Origin: Parelaphostrongylus tenuis
Lineage: Eukaryota > Nematoda > Chromadorea > Rhabditida > Metastrongylidae
Direction: 5' to 3'
NCBI GenBank assembly: GCA_019055375.1
Contig: JAHQIW010000162.1
Coordinates: 62,001 to 126,000, forward strand
DNA length: 64,000 bases
Position 1 is the first letter of the stretch; each line of letters opens with the position of its first letter. Below the pieces are notes generated by a model. That model was not told the DNA's origin. It saw only the letters and a program-made list of their open reading frames with translations, and did not search any database. The position numbers and the translations under genes are program-made. Below are positions 54,565 to 64,000 of this stretch, piece by piece.

Positions 54565-55460
54565 ATGCACAGTGTATTCAAACCTACTGTATATATGTAA
54601 TGGGGCGTACACCTAATTGTCGGCGTCTTCCTGGTAAATTTTCTTTGTAATTTTAGACGTTACAGTACTTGAGTTTGCCATCAATCAAGATATTAGAGTT
54701 GGTACTTAGTAGGGAGCAGGATAGATGACGAAAGTGAGAAGAGATTTAGCAAGTATTGACTGCTATCAAAATCCTCTCATAGCTCTTAATATACATGTGT
54801 CAAGCACAAAAACACATACTACTTATGCATCATTTTCTTAGTGTTGATTATTGAGGTATGAGAGTGCAACAATGCAAAACACTGATTGTCAACTGGATGA
54901 TTCTCCTTCTATTTATGTTCTTCAAGCACTAAGGCGTTGTCAGCAGACAGATCGTGGTACACAATACTGCAAACTGTTATCATATTAGGCCCATGTTCAT
55001 ACGTTCAGTTTCTTATCATGAGAAAGAACGAATGGAGATCACGAAGTGAACACGCTCTTTCGATTTATCAGAGACTTCTTTTTGGCCCAAATGTATCAAA
55101 AAAGCCTTAATGATAAGGTACTACTTGAGAGAATGATTTCGATAGATGATAAATGGGACCGTGTTTTCAAGACACGGTACGAGGGCTTCAATGACTTGCC
55201 TAATGGCAGATCCCTTAATCGTAGTATCCATATACTGCTTTCTTTGTGAAAGCAAACACTATTATTTAGCTTGTACAACCGACCATCCACCAACCTCGGC
55301 ATTGTTCAACAGGTATAATCTTGATAACAGGTTGTAGAATATGTTCTATCTTCATTGCCTAAAAAATGATTTATGCTCATGCTTTTTATACGAATTTGAG
55401 CTCATCAGAAAACTCGCTTTCTTAAGCATCGAACAATGTATCCTTTGGCTACACAGCTTT
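54565..55460. other. Unassigned AT-rich DNA
   Basis: No recognised feature. Confidence 0.35.
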
Positions 55461-55464
55461 CAAA

Positions 55465-55820
55465 ATGGAACCGTCTAAGGAAGAATTGTCTGCTGCGCCA
55501 TTTCCACTACAGAATTTGGTGTCAATGCTTCTGAGGCTCTTAGCAAATCTGCAAGGTGTATGTTGACAAAATTTGAGATATAGTGTAGCTCAGGGTTGGC
55601 TTCAAAATTTTCGTGAAGAAGGAGATTGAATGATAGACAAGTCCAAGGGAGGAGCGTTCACGAGCCGCCAAGCAGTCATCAATTGAACTCGAGGAAGATT
55701 CATCGATGAGTCGCCGGATACTAGCTGATTCTGATGTGATCCATGACTATTTAACACATTGTTCAGGAGACCGGTAAACATGCTCGATGTGGAAGGAGGT
55801 TACATCGATTATTAATATGT
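55465..55820 (+). pseudogene. Possible mariner transposase N-terminal relic
   Basis: MEPSKEELSAA, then SVAQGWLQNFREEGD, KSKGGAFTS and RGRFIDESPDTS follow the order of a mariner N-terminus (WF-KFR-GD, RSG-P). Several stops. Weak call. Confidence 0.4.
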
Positions 55821-55824
55821 CTCT

Positions 55825-57480
55825 TGTTTGAGCCTAGGTGATGTACAAATAGATTTTTCTATGCGTCTTGAAAATACTACAGAACTTTTCCTACAATCTA
55901 TAGGACTTTTCCAGTTATTATCAGAAGAGCGTTGTTGTAGAAAAAACTTGCTCTGTAGTTCCGCTTACTTGAAGTATTTATGCTATTCCTTATATGATAC
56001 TCTAGACGAACATACAAACGCATTTTTGTTAGTGTATCAACAGATATTTTCGAATAAATTGCACGGAGTGGTAATCATTCTTTGAAATCAATAGGTGACC
56101 TTCAGATATTTGATATTGCAATGCAGATGGCACGCTCGACTGGTCGCATGTCAAATTCAACTTCAACTTCTTTCAAATAAATGTGATAACTTCAACTAGA
56201 TATTTTCGAAAGTTCTAAAATCAAAGTTAAAATGATTGAATCAATGTATCGTTTATTCCGAACAACTAATACTGAATTTCGAATTTTAGCCGGCAGCTGC
56301 GAATGCAGAAGACAAGTGTTCACCAAACAGACCCGATGACAACATTCGAACCACCCTATTCACCATACCTTTCCATATCTCTCAACAACCGTAGTGATAT
56401 TGGTGGTCTACACAATTTACAATAAACGAAATTACATAAGAAAGTATGCTGTGTAAATTGTAAGACAATGTAAAGTTGACAACTGTTTGGAGATAGTAGT
56501 CTTGATATCCTCACCGTGTTGGCGACATTATTGTAATGTAGCTGTATCCTCATGTGTATGACTGCAAGCAACTATTTTTTCCTCAAACATTTGTTCCCAC
56601 TGCAAAAGCGAACGAATGCAGCACCTACCTGTCAGCATATTCCAAAGACTTGTCACCCCAGTGCTTTTGATTTTTCAGCTTTGCACTGAATGCGACAAAA
56701 TGGCATGAAAGTTTTTGATAGTTTTGAGATTACTGGACGAGCTATGTACGACGTTTTCATCGTTTCCTGATATGCACGGTTAAAGCGTCAAGGCTGCTCA
56801 TTGGAAGTTCAATTATAAATTATTTGTGCATCTACTTTATAAATTATTTGTGCACCTACTAAGATGTGTGACAAGAACCCGAAGAATTATACCACTATCA
56901 GAAGGCGACTGATAAGGAAAAAGTGAAATCATCATTTTTCATGGATTCATGGAAATATGGCCTTTCATCATTTCAAGTTATAGACTGACTTGAAATTATT
57001 TTGACTAGAGTGCAGGTAAAGTATATTCCTGAGAAGGCCGAGATTACGAGCATAACTTGAAACCTAAGGGACTGCAAACAGGCAACCACCATTTCCAGGA
57101 GCTTACATCATTTCCATTCGACCAGCATGGGCCCAATCTGTATTTCTCTCAACCGTGTTTTCATTGCTTTCACTGCACATTGATCTTTTGCAGAGCACTA
57201 GAAGGTGTAACAAGAAAAGGACAACGAAAGCGAATATAGACTCCGGACGCTACTCAAGAAGACAAGAGAACTAAAGCATGATTTCATTGCAGCGCACTCA
57301 ACGACAGTTGAAGAATGATTTTGCAGATACATGTGCATCAGAACGGCCAAAAAATGCTTGACGCAAAAGAACGCGACTCAAAAACTGCCTTCGGGATGTG
57401 AGAGTGTGTGATATTTTCTGTCAGTCTCTATGAATGAAAATTTGATCATCACAATATTCGTATGTTGCAGAATATGACGG
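55825..57480. other. Unassigned AT-rich DNA
   Basis: An 85-codon frame at 55,828-56,085 and others lack motifs. Confidence 0.35.
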
Positions 57481-57489
57481 AATATTCCG

Positions 57490-57900
57490 TTGCTCGTTCC
57501 ATTCCTGGACCCAAAAATTCCGCCAAAGAACTGGATTTGTCTTTTTTTTGAAGTTCAAGTAACTCATACGACCAAGGAGGAAATCATGCCTCGAGGACTC
57601 GATGGCGTAACTTACTCTTTTAAGAGTTGGAAAACTAAGTCTAAATCACTTTCGTGGCCCACTGTCGAATTACATCACGCAACATTATTATGCCCCATAA
57701 GAGTAAATGAGGCAGCGAATATAAATATCGCTCGACATATCTTTCTATGTGCACTCTATAAGATGTTTACAAAGGTTATTCTCCTTGCTTTTGAAGAACA
57801 TTTGGAAACGCATAACCACTTGAGTAAGCAGAGATACGACAGAAATTTTTGCGCAGACACAGACGTCGTGTAGCGCGTCATAGAAGTCTAACCATACTAC
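57490..57900 (+). pseudogene. RTE-B-type reverse transcriptase fragment
   Basis: Open frame of 127 codons. PRGLDGVTYSF sits where PGPD.. is expected, FLCALYKMFTKVILLAFEEH matches the conserved LLS-LYK-FTKII block, followed by HLSKQRYDRNFCADTDVV where QAGFR-GFS--DH is expected. A stop follows, then RVIEV in the same order as relatives. Confidence 0.6.
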
Positions 57901-58485
57901 GATCTCTTCCTTTTCCACCGTTATTGATATTGCTCTGAACGCATGACAGCGTCAGAATAAACGCAATACTACCAGAATTGGTCAACCAATGAATGGGCCT
58001 GCCCTACATAAGACTCTAAGCTGGCTACTGTCGTAGCTGTAGAAAAAAATACACTCGTACTTTCTATTGTTCCATGAAGAAGAGTGCGAGAAGGCTACAG
58101 CACTATCTACCGATGAGTGAAAGTAGAATTTCTGAAAATTTCATTAGAGGATTCAGAAACGGGCAGGTAGCAATATCGCTCTAAAGGCCATCAGTGTGAG
58201 GATGTAAGGAAACTGAGTCGGATCTGCTCATAGAAAAAACCGAAAATACAAAGTATCAGGGTGTTTCATGAGGAGAAATAACCCTTCACTTTGTGAAGTT
58301 ACTAATATGATGAAATTAGAAAGGAAAGTAGGCGTTTTAAGAACGCGACCGAAGTGGCACTGAGTTGAGTAACTTTTTCTTCTTTTCAAAGGTTTTTGAT
58401 TTTTGTAAACGTAGATGTTTACGGAGTTCCTTTATTTTCCGCAAATTCTCCACATGCGCAGACAGAACAAATTACAGCTGTTGCA

Positions 58486-59575
58486 CATTCCGCACAGGGA
58501 TGACTCATTTCAGTGACATAATATTTGAGAAACCGATTTTCCCATTGGTTCAGAAACTTGAAAAAGGTCAACCGAAAGTATTGACATGTTGTTTGATATT
58601 TGTAAATAGATAACATGACCCGTCTCTCATTTTGCCCTCTCAAAGTCCTGTAGAAGTTTGTATCCACAACAACGGTGTCAATTGAACGTTGCTGTATCAT
58701 TTTAGACAAAAAACTCCGCTACATTGCATTCTATACTACTTTAACATTTTCACCATTCTATACGAGTAAAAAATTATTCACTGTCCACAAAACTGCTGTT
58801 AAGATAGGTTGAACTTTGGGCTTCAAAAAGCCCTCCACGAACGGCACCTCCTCAAGTGATTCAAGTTTTTGTGAAAAGCATTGCATTGTATCCAATATTG
58901 CTAGGTGATATTCAAAACTTCGATCCTCGGGCAAGAGTTAAACTCGCGTTTCACTCTTGTCGGGGCGAGAGATTGAGACCTTCTGTCGCAGAAGGAGTGA
59001 TAGCAAAACGGAAGCCTCGCTAGTGCAGTGGTTAGCGTGCCCCATCAAAAAGCGTAGAGCGCGAGTTTAAGTCCCGCCGGAGATTGAAGTTTTAAATATC
59101 GCTCAACATTATTGGACATGTAATTATGACATCATATCACTGCTGAGGAAGCAGTTAAATGGAAAATTCTTGTCGATTATATATTTCGAACTAACTTCTC
59201 TGCTCACTATTATTTTTTATTATTATACTATTATAATATTACTCACTATTATTTTATTCCGTGTGCGCTGCGAATCTAACCACATCGATTGTATGGGCGC
59301 TTGAGTCGGATGCCGACAAGTGGCAGCAAGCTAAGAGATCAATTTGCGCGGGAGGAACCGAACTCAGCACGCACACCCGCCGCGATCGATCGAGCGGAAA
59401 AGTCCGCCTCGGTGAGGAGCGATTACCAGGCGGCCCCATTTCGTTCCACACCAGTCGCCTTTCGTCGTCGTGTCATATCATATTCTATACTATCATTGGT
59501 GCCGCCTATCTGATAGACATTATTGTTGATTGCGTCTCATTATTGCATTCATGAAGATAATCATGTAGATGCTGT
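58486..59575 (+). repeat. 1.05-kb direct duplication, copy 1
   Basis: Aligns colinearly with 62,879-63,915 at roughly 80% identity by eye, from CATTCCGCACAGG to GTCTCATTATTGCATTC. It contains a SINE-2 copy and a GC-richer block (59,261-59,480) that is open on both strands in both copies. Confidence 0.85.
59010..59170 (+). mobile_element. SINE-2-type element inside duplication copy 1
   Basis: tRNA-like head GCTAGTGCAGTGGTTAGCG, B-box-like GCGAGTTTAAGTCCCGCC, then tail CATCATATCACTGCTGAGG and AGCAGTTAAATGGAAAA. Confidence 0.7.
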
Positions 59576-59689
59576 TTGTAAAATATTCTCACCCATAGAC
59601 ATTGATTTCTGCGACGGAGCATTTCCAAAGACCTAAGAAGATTGAGTGGTTTGCAGAAATTCGACCTCAGTAGTTAAACCCGCATTTGA

Positions 59690-59800
59690 CCCATATCATG
59701 GTGTAGTGGTAGAACGCGCTCCCGTTATGAGTGAAACGTGGGTTCATCTCCCATCTGAGGTTGAATTTTTGCCTTCCGCTCAATCAACAATATACTAATG
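59690..59800 (+). repeat. SINE-2-type tRNA-like repeat
   Basis: TGGTGTAGTGGTAGAACGCG and GTGGGTTCATCTCCC resemble A and B boxes. The following GAGGTTGAATTTTTGCC parallels the SINEs at 59.0 and 63.4 kb. Confidence 0.6.
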
Positions 59801-60377
59801 CTAAAAATTATTCAAACAAGGAAATGCAGGTCATTTTTGGATAGGTTCCGTCCGCTTCTTCTCTTGGCCAAGATAGCCAATCCTGACTCCACTTGTCTTA
59901 TCAAGCACGTCATCACGTGTAAAAATGGCTGATCGGCACATCACATCGTATTATGTTATCAAACCCATCGATGTCGACCTTTATTATTTGATTTATTATT
60001 TGATGACGCGGTGTCTAACCCCTCCGGTGTAACTTTACGAGGCTAAAGCATATTGAGCTTCGCCGCATAGTTGTTTCCCCACAATCAGAATGTATATTGC
60101 ACTATAATCGTTTTCTGCTTTACTCTCGCTCATGCAGTCTGCTATGCTGTGCCTCAATCTCTATCGAGCAATGATTCATCGTGGTCGCTCTTGTCGTATT
60201 GTTATTGTGAAATTAAATGAGTCATCAAAGTTGTTGGTTTCTAATATAAAGGCTGCCCGTGACTGAAACCATCGAGAAGTCCCGCGTGGCAGATAAGATC
60301 AACGAAATCGATCAAGCAATCGACACTCAATGCTCAACATACGCATTCACTACTTAAACCGCTACAACTAGTACATT

Positions 60378-60447
60378 GACGCAGGATCGAACCTGCGTTG
60401 CCCAAGTGGTAATCGAGTATTCTACCGCTGAACCACAAATGAGTTCT
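60378..60447 (-). tRNA. tRNA-Gly-like pseudogene
   Basis: Minus strand: GTGGTTCAGCGGTAGAAT D-arm region, a 5-bp anticodon stem with anticodon ACC, and T arm CGCAGGTTCGATCCTGCG. The acceptor stem has two mismatches, so it is likely a pseudogene or SINE head. Confidence 0.5.
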
Positions 60448-60689
60448 CCTAGTTTATTGGAGTATCCAAGAGGTACTCAAACAGGCGAGGCATCCGACCA
60501 TCCATTCATGATTTCGCTGCTAGCCACATTATGGAGTGTTGAATATGGAGTGATGCCACCAAATTGGAGAATAATAGACAATTGTTTTGATTGTGAAGCG
60601 CACTGATACAGACAAGATCAACGCAACCGATGAAACATTGACAATTAATGCACAGCATATGCGTTCACTACTTAAACCGCTGGAACTAG

Positions 60690-60722
60690 TGCATTGGCCG
60701 GGAATCGAACCCGTATTGCATT
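60690..60722 (-). repeat. tRNA-Gly-like 3' fragment
   Basis: Only the T arm and acceptor end (GGGTTCGATTCCCGGCCAAT) remain, fused to a G-family exon 2 end. Confidence 0.5.
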
Positions 60723-61125
60723 ACGTCTTGTAATGCAAACAGTCACTGTATAAAGACTCTTCACGTGTAGAGTGCTGGGATGTGGAGTGATGTCACCAAG
60801 TAGAAAAAATGAGATAAAAATGTTATGATTGTATCAGGTAGTGATGCAAGTCATACATGGTATCACGTCTTGTAATGCAAACAGTCACTCTGGATAGACT
60901 CCTCAGCAAAACGCACGGTAGCGGATGAAGTGCCCGCCATCTAAGCTTCTATGGGATGACTCAGTTGTATTCGGAACGTTCATTATACGAGGCACCACTT
61001 TGGTTCGTGACTATATCATCAGGAAGTCCCGCGTGGCAGACAAGAGTAGCGCGATCAATCAAACAATTCCACACTCAACGCGCAACAAACGCATTCACCA
61101 CTCAAACCGCTACAATTAGTAGTGC

Positions 61126-61196
61126 ATTGGTCGGGGATCGAACCCGAATGGCCACGTGCCAACCAAGCATTCTACCACTGAGCCACCAATGAGTTC
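61126..61196 (-). tRNA. tRNA-Gly-like pseudogene
   Basis: Minus strand: TCATTGGTGGCTCAGTGGTA, then T arm TCGGGTTCGATCCCCGA and CCAATGC. Acceptor and T stems pair well except the first acceptor pair, but the anticodon stem does not pair, so it is probably not a working tRNA. Confidence 0.5.
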
Positions 61197-61988
61197 TGCA
61201 AACTCACTGCCAAAACTACGAGGTCGCTGAATTTCCGACCAATCTCATTATGACTGCGCTGCTGCCCCGAATTAGGTGTTTGGATGTGGAGTGACGCCAC
61301 TAAGTTGAGAGGGAAAGTCTTATATTTCTGAATAGAAGAACGAAGAGAAAGATACTCCGGTCTCCTTTGCTCCTCCTCAAATCTAAAAACTATCTATTCA
61401 ATGGGATTATAGGATTTTCTTGTATTGCTCATTACATGAACCACGAGATGGCTGCACAGAGCACTAGGAGCTTCACAGTCACTGGCTTCACTTTGCCTGT
61501 TTCCATGGTTTACATTGAAAATATTTATAGCAGAGGTGCAGCTTTCGCATTTGTATCACGTCCTGTAATGTACGCCAGATTTTATGATTTCGGTGCTAGT
61601 CACATTATGAAGTGTGGGAGATGGAGTGATGCCACCAAATCAAATAATTGAATAGTAAATTATTATGATTGTGTCAAGTAGTGATGCAGCTCATATATTA
61701 GTGTCACGTATTGTAATGCAAACAGCCATTATGTATTCAATCCTCACATATAGATGTGCAATGGTGCAAAAATTAACAAAGTGCACAGTATCGGATCAAG
61801 TACCCGCCATCTGAAAACCACCGGATGGCCCACACATCTACTCCGCTAGAAAAACAATCTCTTTCAACCTTAGCACCTTGGTTACGCTTGGAATGTAGTA
61901 ATTTCGAAGGAGCACGGCAAACAATGGGAAGAAACAGCACGAATTTCCAACAGATTTTTTACTTCCATTGAACAAGCCATCGATCAGT

Positions 61989-62105
61989 TTGGTTTGTGAC
62001 TATATCATCAAGATGTTCCGCGTGGCAAACAGGAGTAACGCAATGTTAAACAATTGACACTCATCGCACAACACACGCATCACCACTCAAATCGCTACTA
62101 TGAGC
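61989..62105 (+). repeat. Fourth copy of the unit adjoining tRNA-Gly-like sequences
   Basis: GTGACTATATCATCAAGATG and TTCCGCGTGGCAAACAGG repeat the text at 61.0 kb; related copies start near 60.26 and 60.61 kb. This one lacks the tRNA-like part. Confidence 0.55.
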
Positions 62106-62520
62106 ACTCTGAAGATTTTTATCTTACAGAGCATTATCCAATTTCATCTTAATGAACAACGCGTCCAACTTCAGTCGAACAGGCCTTATGAACCACAGAT
62201 GCTACACTCAAAGACGTTTATTCATTCTCAAGATAATAGCAAGAAAGGAGTCATATAGAGGATAATATCGCTTCAAGCTTCCTACAAAGTCGTATAAACG
62301 TCTTTTTCAACGACAGAACTATTGCAGACACTCCTCGCAGACATCGAAGAGCCCCCACGTTCCATCAATTTCAGTTTTTATCATTGTCATTCAGAATGAT
62401 AGTAATCACTGTTCGCAGACGCATCTTATTCTTCAACCACTCTGCCAAATGGGGTAGACTTCCGCGTGGCCGAAGCATGGTGAGTTACCTGCCGATTAGT
62501 TCCTATTCCTTTCTTCTGTA

Positions 62521-62620
62521 AGCACTGCGCGACTAATCACATTCATTGTTTAGGCGTTCGAGTCTAGTTCTGGAGACAGCAGCAAGCCAAAAGATCTGTC
62601 TACACAGCTGAAACTGATGC
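62521..62620 (+). repeat. Partial third copy of the block at 59.27 and 63.59 kb
   Basis: GCACTGCGCGACTAATCACA, then GACAGCAGCAAGCCAAAAGA follow the same order as GCGCTGCGAATCTAACCACA and GTGGCAGCAAGCTAAGAGA. Confidence 0.55.
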
Positions 62621-62878
62621 CCGATGGACAGCATTGATAGCAAACAAAAAGGGCATGGGCAGCTCATCACAAATTTTTTCACCTGGAATATGCTGTTGGA
62701 ATCAAGAAGTCTTTTTCGATAATAAAAGAGTTCTTGCTCCTTTGTGCAAAAAGAAACTGATTTATTTCTTGGCTGAAGATCTATTAATGTTAACTTGAAC
62801 TCTAAAGTTCCTATAGGTATTTTTTTTGGAGTGATACAATTACAGAGTGATAGAAGTCTATCGAATTATCAGTTTTGT

Positions 62879-63915
62879 CATTCCGCACAGGGGTGACTCA
62901 TTTCAGTGGCATAATGTTTGCGAAACCGATCTTCCCCTATGGTTCAGAAATTTGAAAAAGGTCAGCCGAAAATTGACATGTTGTTTAATATTTGTAAGTA
63001 GATAATATGATCTGTCTCTCATTTCATCCTCTTAAAGCCCTCTAGAAGTTTACACCCACAACAAAGGTGTCAATTGAACGTTGCTGTATCAATCTAGACA
63101 AAAAACGCCGCAAATTGCCTTCGATACTACTGTAACATTTTCACCATTGTATAACAGTAAAAATTATTCTTTGTTCACAAAACTGCTGTTCAAAATAGGT
63201 TGAGCTTTGGATTACAATAAAACGCACCACGAATGCCCCTCCTCAAGTGAATCAATTTTTTTTTGTGAAAAACATTGCATAGTACTCTATTAATGCTAGG
63301 TGGTATCCAAAACTTTGAATCCGAGCAAAAGCTGAACTCGCCGGAAATAGCTTCATTCTTGTCGGCGGCGAGAGTTTGAGACCTTCTACGGAAGCCTCTC
63401 TAATGCAGTGCCTAGCGCGCCCCTTCAAGAAGGGTAGAGCAAGGGTTCAAGTTCCGCTGGAGGTTGGAAGTTTTGAATATCGCTTACCATTGTTAGGATA
63501 TGTGCATGTGACATCATATCACTGCTAAAGAAACAGTTAAATGGAGAATCCTAGTCGATTATATATCGTAATTATTTTTTTATTCTGTGAGCGCTGTGAA
63601 ACTAACCACATCGATTGTATGGGCGGTTGAGTCGAATGAGGACGAGTGGCAGCAAGCTAAGAGATCAATTTGTTTGACTGGAGGAACCGGACTCAGTAAG
63701 CACACCCGTCGCAATCTGTTCGCGCGAAAAGTCCGCCTCGGTGAAGGGCGATGACCGTTCGGCCCCATTACGCTTTATACCAATCGCCTTTCGTCGTGGT
63801 GTCATATAATTTTGTTCGGATCGTCTCGCTTCACTTTACGTGTCCATACCTGATAGACATTACTGCTAATATCGTCTCGTCATTGCATTCTTTGAAATAA
63901 TGATGTAAATGCCTT
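62879..63915 (+). repeat. 1.05-kb direct duplication, copy 2
   Basis: Colinear with 58,486-59,575, including the SINE at 63,388-63,550. Copies are 3.3 kb apart in the same orientation. Confidence 0.85.
63388..63550 (+). mobile_element. SINE-2-type element inside duplication copy 2
   Basis: CTAATGCAGTGCCTAGCGCG, GGGTTCAAGTTCCGC and tail CATCATATCACTGCTAAAG. Same position as in copy 1. Confidence 0.65.
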
Positions 63916-63934
63916 TATTTCGAGTGTCTTATTA

Positions 63935-64000
63935 AGACCACGCTCAAATTCCAATAGATCCTTTCATTATTGTTTGGGCCAATTGTCATGATCTATTGAA
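63935..64000 (-). repeat. Hammerhead family B leader, cut by the window end
   Basis: TTAAGACCACGCTCAAATTCC and GGGCCAATTGTCATG are family B leader. A ribozyme would be expected shortly beyond 64,000. Confidence 0.6.

Larger units (their letters stand above)
60255..61735 (+). pseudogene. G3: array of decayed G-family exons 1 and 2 mixed with tRNA-Gly-like units
   Basis: Exon 1 relics lie at about 60,506-60,574 (ISLLATLWSVEYGVMPPN), 60,770-60,800 (VLGCGVMSPS), 61,270-61,300 and 61,598-61,650. An exon 2 relic at 61,465-61,570 reads STRSFTVTGFTLPVSMVY after a CAG acceptor. Exon 2 ends (TATCACGTCTTGTAATGCAA or similar) recur at 60,725, 60,865 and 61,705. No copy keeps an open multi-exon structure, and exons 3-5 were not found. 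The pattern suggests local tandem duplication followed by decay. Confidence 0.65.

Noticed and set aside
55380..55420. CTGATGAG on the minus strand as a further hammerhead
   Set aside because: No GAAA and no stem pairing around it; a chance core match. The same applies to matches near 39,118 and 54,500.
1..64000. CRISPR arrays, bacterial operons, rRNA genes, spliced-leader RNA gene
   Set aside because: None seen; the DNA is eukaryotic and no such motifs were found on either strand.

Overview
The window looks like nuclear DNA of a strongylid nematode, most likely a hookworm (Ancylostoma or Necator type). It is AT-rich and intron-bearing, with no operon-like packing of ORFs. It is full of decayed RTE-type non-LTR retrotransposons, mariner transposases and tRNA-derived SINEs of the kinds I recall from hookworm genomes. 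Family names come from remembered protein motifs; no search was run.

Layout. 0.9-4.3 kb: a full-length but frameshifted RTE element (RTE-A, minus strand) with an 8-bp target-site duplication. 10.0-13.1 kb: a five-exon gene for a small secreted protein (G1), with repeats in its introns. 13.3-14.2 and 16.6-18.6 kb: two 5'-truncated RTE-A copies sitting inside (TA)n tracts, with a decayed Tc1/mariner-superfamily transposase between them. 20.2-24.6 kb: pieces of a second RTE family (RTE-B). 24.6-26.1 kb: a paralogue of G1 (G2, minus strand), truncated after exon 3. 26-58 kb: mostly unrecognised AT-rich DNA with mariner relics, SINEs, RTE-B reverse-transcriptase relics and a possible BEL/Pao relic. 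58.5-63.9 kb: a 1.05-kb direct duplication flanking an array of G-family exon relics and tRNA-Gly-like sequences.

Most notable system. Exon 1 of G2 is split by a 672-bp insertion made of 2.5 near-identical 270-bp tandem units, flanked by a perfect 13-bp target-site duplication. Each unit carries, on the minus strand, a complete type I hammerhead ribozyme: CTGATGA core, stem II, GAAA, a self-complementary stem III, a UA cleavage site and a perfect 6-bp stem I. This is the architecture of a retrozyme, a non-autonomous retroelement that passes through self-cleaved circular RNA. An inverted, decayed pair of the same family lies at 45.0-45.3 kb. A second, unrelated hammerhead family has one intact ribozyme at 47.2 kb, several decayed copies, and a tandem arrangement of about 315 bp at 8.9-9.2 kb. 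A third set of hammerhead-like repeats, several with C in place of the conserved U4, lies at 10.3, 11.0, 14.3, 18.7, 36.4, 36.7 and 37.2 kb.

The retrozyme lies in the same orientation as G2, so any G2 transcript would contain three ribozymes in its first coding exon. I see no gene in the window that clearly encodes a machinery able to mobilise these elements.
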